Part shown: positions 53,048-54,086 of the stretch, one piece after another | Position numbering within the stretch: the first letter of the stretch is position 1 | Layout: each line of letters begins with the position of its first letter | Assembly (NCBI RefSeq): GCF_009928485.1 | Contig: NZ_JAABNP010000039.1 | Location: 1-54,086, forward strand | DNA from: Clostridium sp. C2-6-12 | GTDB lineage: Bacteria > Bacillota > Clostridia > Clostridiales > Clostridiaceae | DNA: 54,086 nucleotides | Direction: 5' to 3' | Notes under the pieces: generated by a model | What the model was told of the DNA's origin: nothing | The model's database searches: none | Seen by the model: only the letters and a program-made list of their open reading frames with translations | Program-made: the position numbers and the translations under genes

Positions 53048-53998
53048 TTACTTATGCCCTTCACAATTTTCTCTAACCAAATTCAATAATTCAACTTCAT
53101 TAGTAATTATACTATCAGCACCTATATTCATTACCTTCTTCATATCATTAGGTTCATTAACTGTATAGGTGTTAACCAATATTCCAGCTTTTTTTATTTC
53201 CTTCATATAGTCTTCATTTAAAATACTTGGAAAGTAAGGATGATAACATTCCGCCGAAATAGTTTGCAGATACTTTGGCACATTAAAAAGTGTTGTTTCA
53301 GTCAAAGCACCTAACATTATTTTATTATCTCTGCCATCATTAGATTTATTTCTCTGTTTTTCTAATTCCCTTATCTTTTTTAAACTTAAATGATTGAAGC
53401 TCGAAATCACAACTCTATCTCTTAAATTAAATTCATCAATAATATTTAACACCTTTTCCTCTAAGTTATTGTATTCAATTACACTATTCTTAAGCTCTAA
53501 GTTCAATATTCTTAAATCAGACTGTGAAAAAATCTCTAATAATTCTCTTAAAGTTGGTATTTCCTCTCCATCTTTATTTTTAAAATATTCAACTTCTTCT
53601 CTAGTGTATTCACCTATTTTTATTTTATTTCTATCCTCTATGCTTCCATTACTTTTACTAAAAAACTTATTTCCCTCACCTATATCCAAATCAACTTGTC
53701 TTGCTTTTGAATCTTCCACTTCCCCTAAGGCATCAGTTTTTAAAGCTTGAACTCTTGGTACACTCTTAGTTCTAAATATTTTAAGTTCATCTAAAGTATA
53801 GTCCTTGACAAATCCGTGACCATTGGTAGTTCTATCTAGGGTTTCATCGTGAATTAAAATCAATGCACCATCCTTAGACATTTGAACATCCGTTTCAATA
53901 CCATCTGCCTTATATTCAATCGCCTTTCTAAACGCCAACATAGTATTCTCATCAAACTTACCGCTATATCCCCTATGTGCAATATTCAAAATTCCCAA
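53048..53998 (-). CDS. Glycerophosphodiester phosphodiesterase with inserted segment
   Basis: 316-residue GDPD/TIM-barrel enzyme that splits glycerophosphodiesters to glycerol-3-phosphate and an alcohol. HRG (8-10), the ENT motif (FDENT), ETDVQMSKDG with the catalytic Glu/Asp, HDETLDRTTNG (50-60), then LNLELKN and the C-terminal VNTYTVNEPNDM. Between about residues 76 and 143, where most short relatives have a loop of about 20, there is an added polar segment of about 50 residues. The cytosolic start is a TTG (53998) with AAGGGGG seven bases upstream. No signal peptide. Confidence 0.88.
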   Translation of the reverse strand: MGILNIAHRGYSGKFDENTMLAFRKAIEYKADGIETDVQMSKDGALILIHDETLDRTTNGHGFVKDYTLDELKIFRTKSVPRVQALKTDALGEVEDSKARQVDLDIGEGNKFFSKSNGSIEDRNKIKIGEYTREEVEYFKNKDGEEIPTLRELLEIFSQSDLRILNLELKNSVIEYNNLEEKVLNIIDEFNLRDRVVISSFNHLSLKKIRELEKQRNKSNDGRDNKIMLGALTETTLFNVPKYLQTISAECYHPYFPSILNEDYMKEIKKAGILVNTYTVNEPNDMKKVMNIGADSIITNEVELLNLVRENCEGHK

Positions 53999-54086
53999 AT
54001 CAATTCCCCCTTTATTTTTTAATATAACTATTAGGTTGTTGAATAACTAATTTTTACAAATGGTTATTCAAGAAAATATTCTTAGG
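53999..54086. other. Window edge upstream of the glycerophosphodiesterase gene
   Basis: AT-rich upstream region with an inverted pair AATAACTAATTT / AAATGGTTATT near 54042-54070, possibly the end of a terminator or an operator cut by the window end. Confidence 0.3.

Noticed and set aside
1..54086. CRISPR array, prophage, transposon or tRNA gene
   Set aside because: No regularly spaced direct repeats, integrase, transposase, phage structural genes or tRNA cloverleaf could be found by reading both strands.

Overview
The window is AT-rich DNA with Gram-positive ribosome binding sites (AGGAGG type), two T-box leaders, a tandem glycine riboswitch and a probable sporulation protein. It also carries clostridial-type orphan regulators and an orphan anaerobic CO dehydrogenase. 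Together these point to a Clostridium of the sensu stricto, probably solventogenic, group (C. beijerinckii-like). That placement is inference from gene content and composition; no rRNA or tRNA gene is present to test it. I saw no transposase, phage gene, integrase or CRISPR array, so this looks like ordinary chromosome with a mix of housekeeping and accessory genes.

Layout. 0-8 kb, all minus strand: a membrane-anchored M28 peptidase, an orphan ribokinase, a Nif3-type metal protein, a DJ-1/PfpI protein, a DUF2785 protein, a WYL-type regulator, and an MFS exporter next to its TetR regulator with a 17-bp operator. 7.8-9.4 kb: serS behind a serine (UCC) T-box. 9.6-13.5 kb: a PadR regulator with an FtsW/RodA-like membrane protein, an alpha/beta hydrolase and a MerR/GyrI-like regulator. 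13.9-16.6 kb, plus strand: glnS, then a tandem glycine riboswitch controlling a TRIC/YadS-type glycine transporter. 16.7-18.2 kb: methionine aminopeptidase and an XRE regulator. 18.5-22.1 kb, plus: an AraC regulator and an intracellular GH95-like glycosidase. 22.2-27.7 kb, minus: a secreted esterase, a glutamate (GAA) T-box operon of an uncharacterised gene plus gltX, and oligoendopeptidase F.

27.9-35.3 kb: a SpoIID-like/peptidoglycan-binding protein, an orphan secreted galactose-binding-type protein, an EamA transporter, an AraC regulator, an HD-domain protein, a MocR regulator with a clear operator, and a small unknown protein. 35.4-38.6 kb: cooS, a CO dehydrogenase-like protein lacking one canonical C-cluster cysteine, preceded by an odd 586-bp region with two palindromes; then a glutathione peroxidase. 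38.9-51 kb: a dual GGDEF-EAL protein, three AraC-type regulators (two with GyrI-like effector domains, one truncated), a GH133 glycogen debranching enzyme, a cysteine-rich small protein, a lipoprotein, a GNAT acetyltransferase and a second diguanylate cyclase. 51-54 kb: prfC and a glycerophosphodiesterase with an inserted segment.

Most genes are single units bounded by strong hairpin terminators, several of which overlap the stop codon of the gene they end. Three RNA switches tie gene expression to amino acids (Ser, Glu, Gly). The items most worth a second look are the non-canonical CooS and its upstream region, the Glu T-box operon with its unknown first gene, and the competing pairings in the glycine riboswitch. 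I found no cluster that I could defend as an entirely new multi-gene system.
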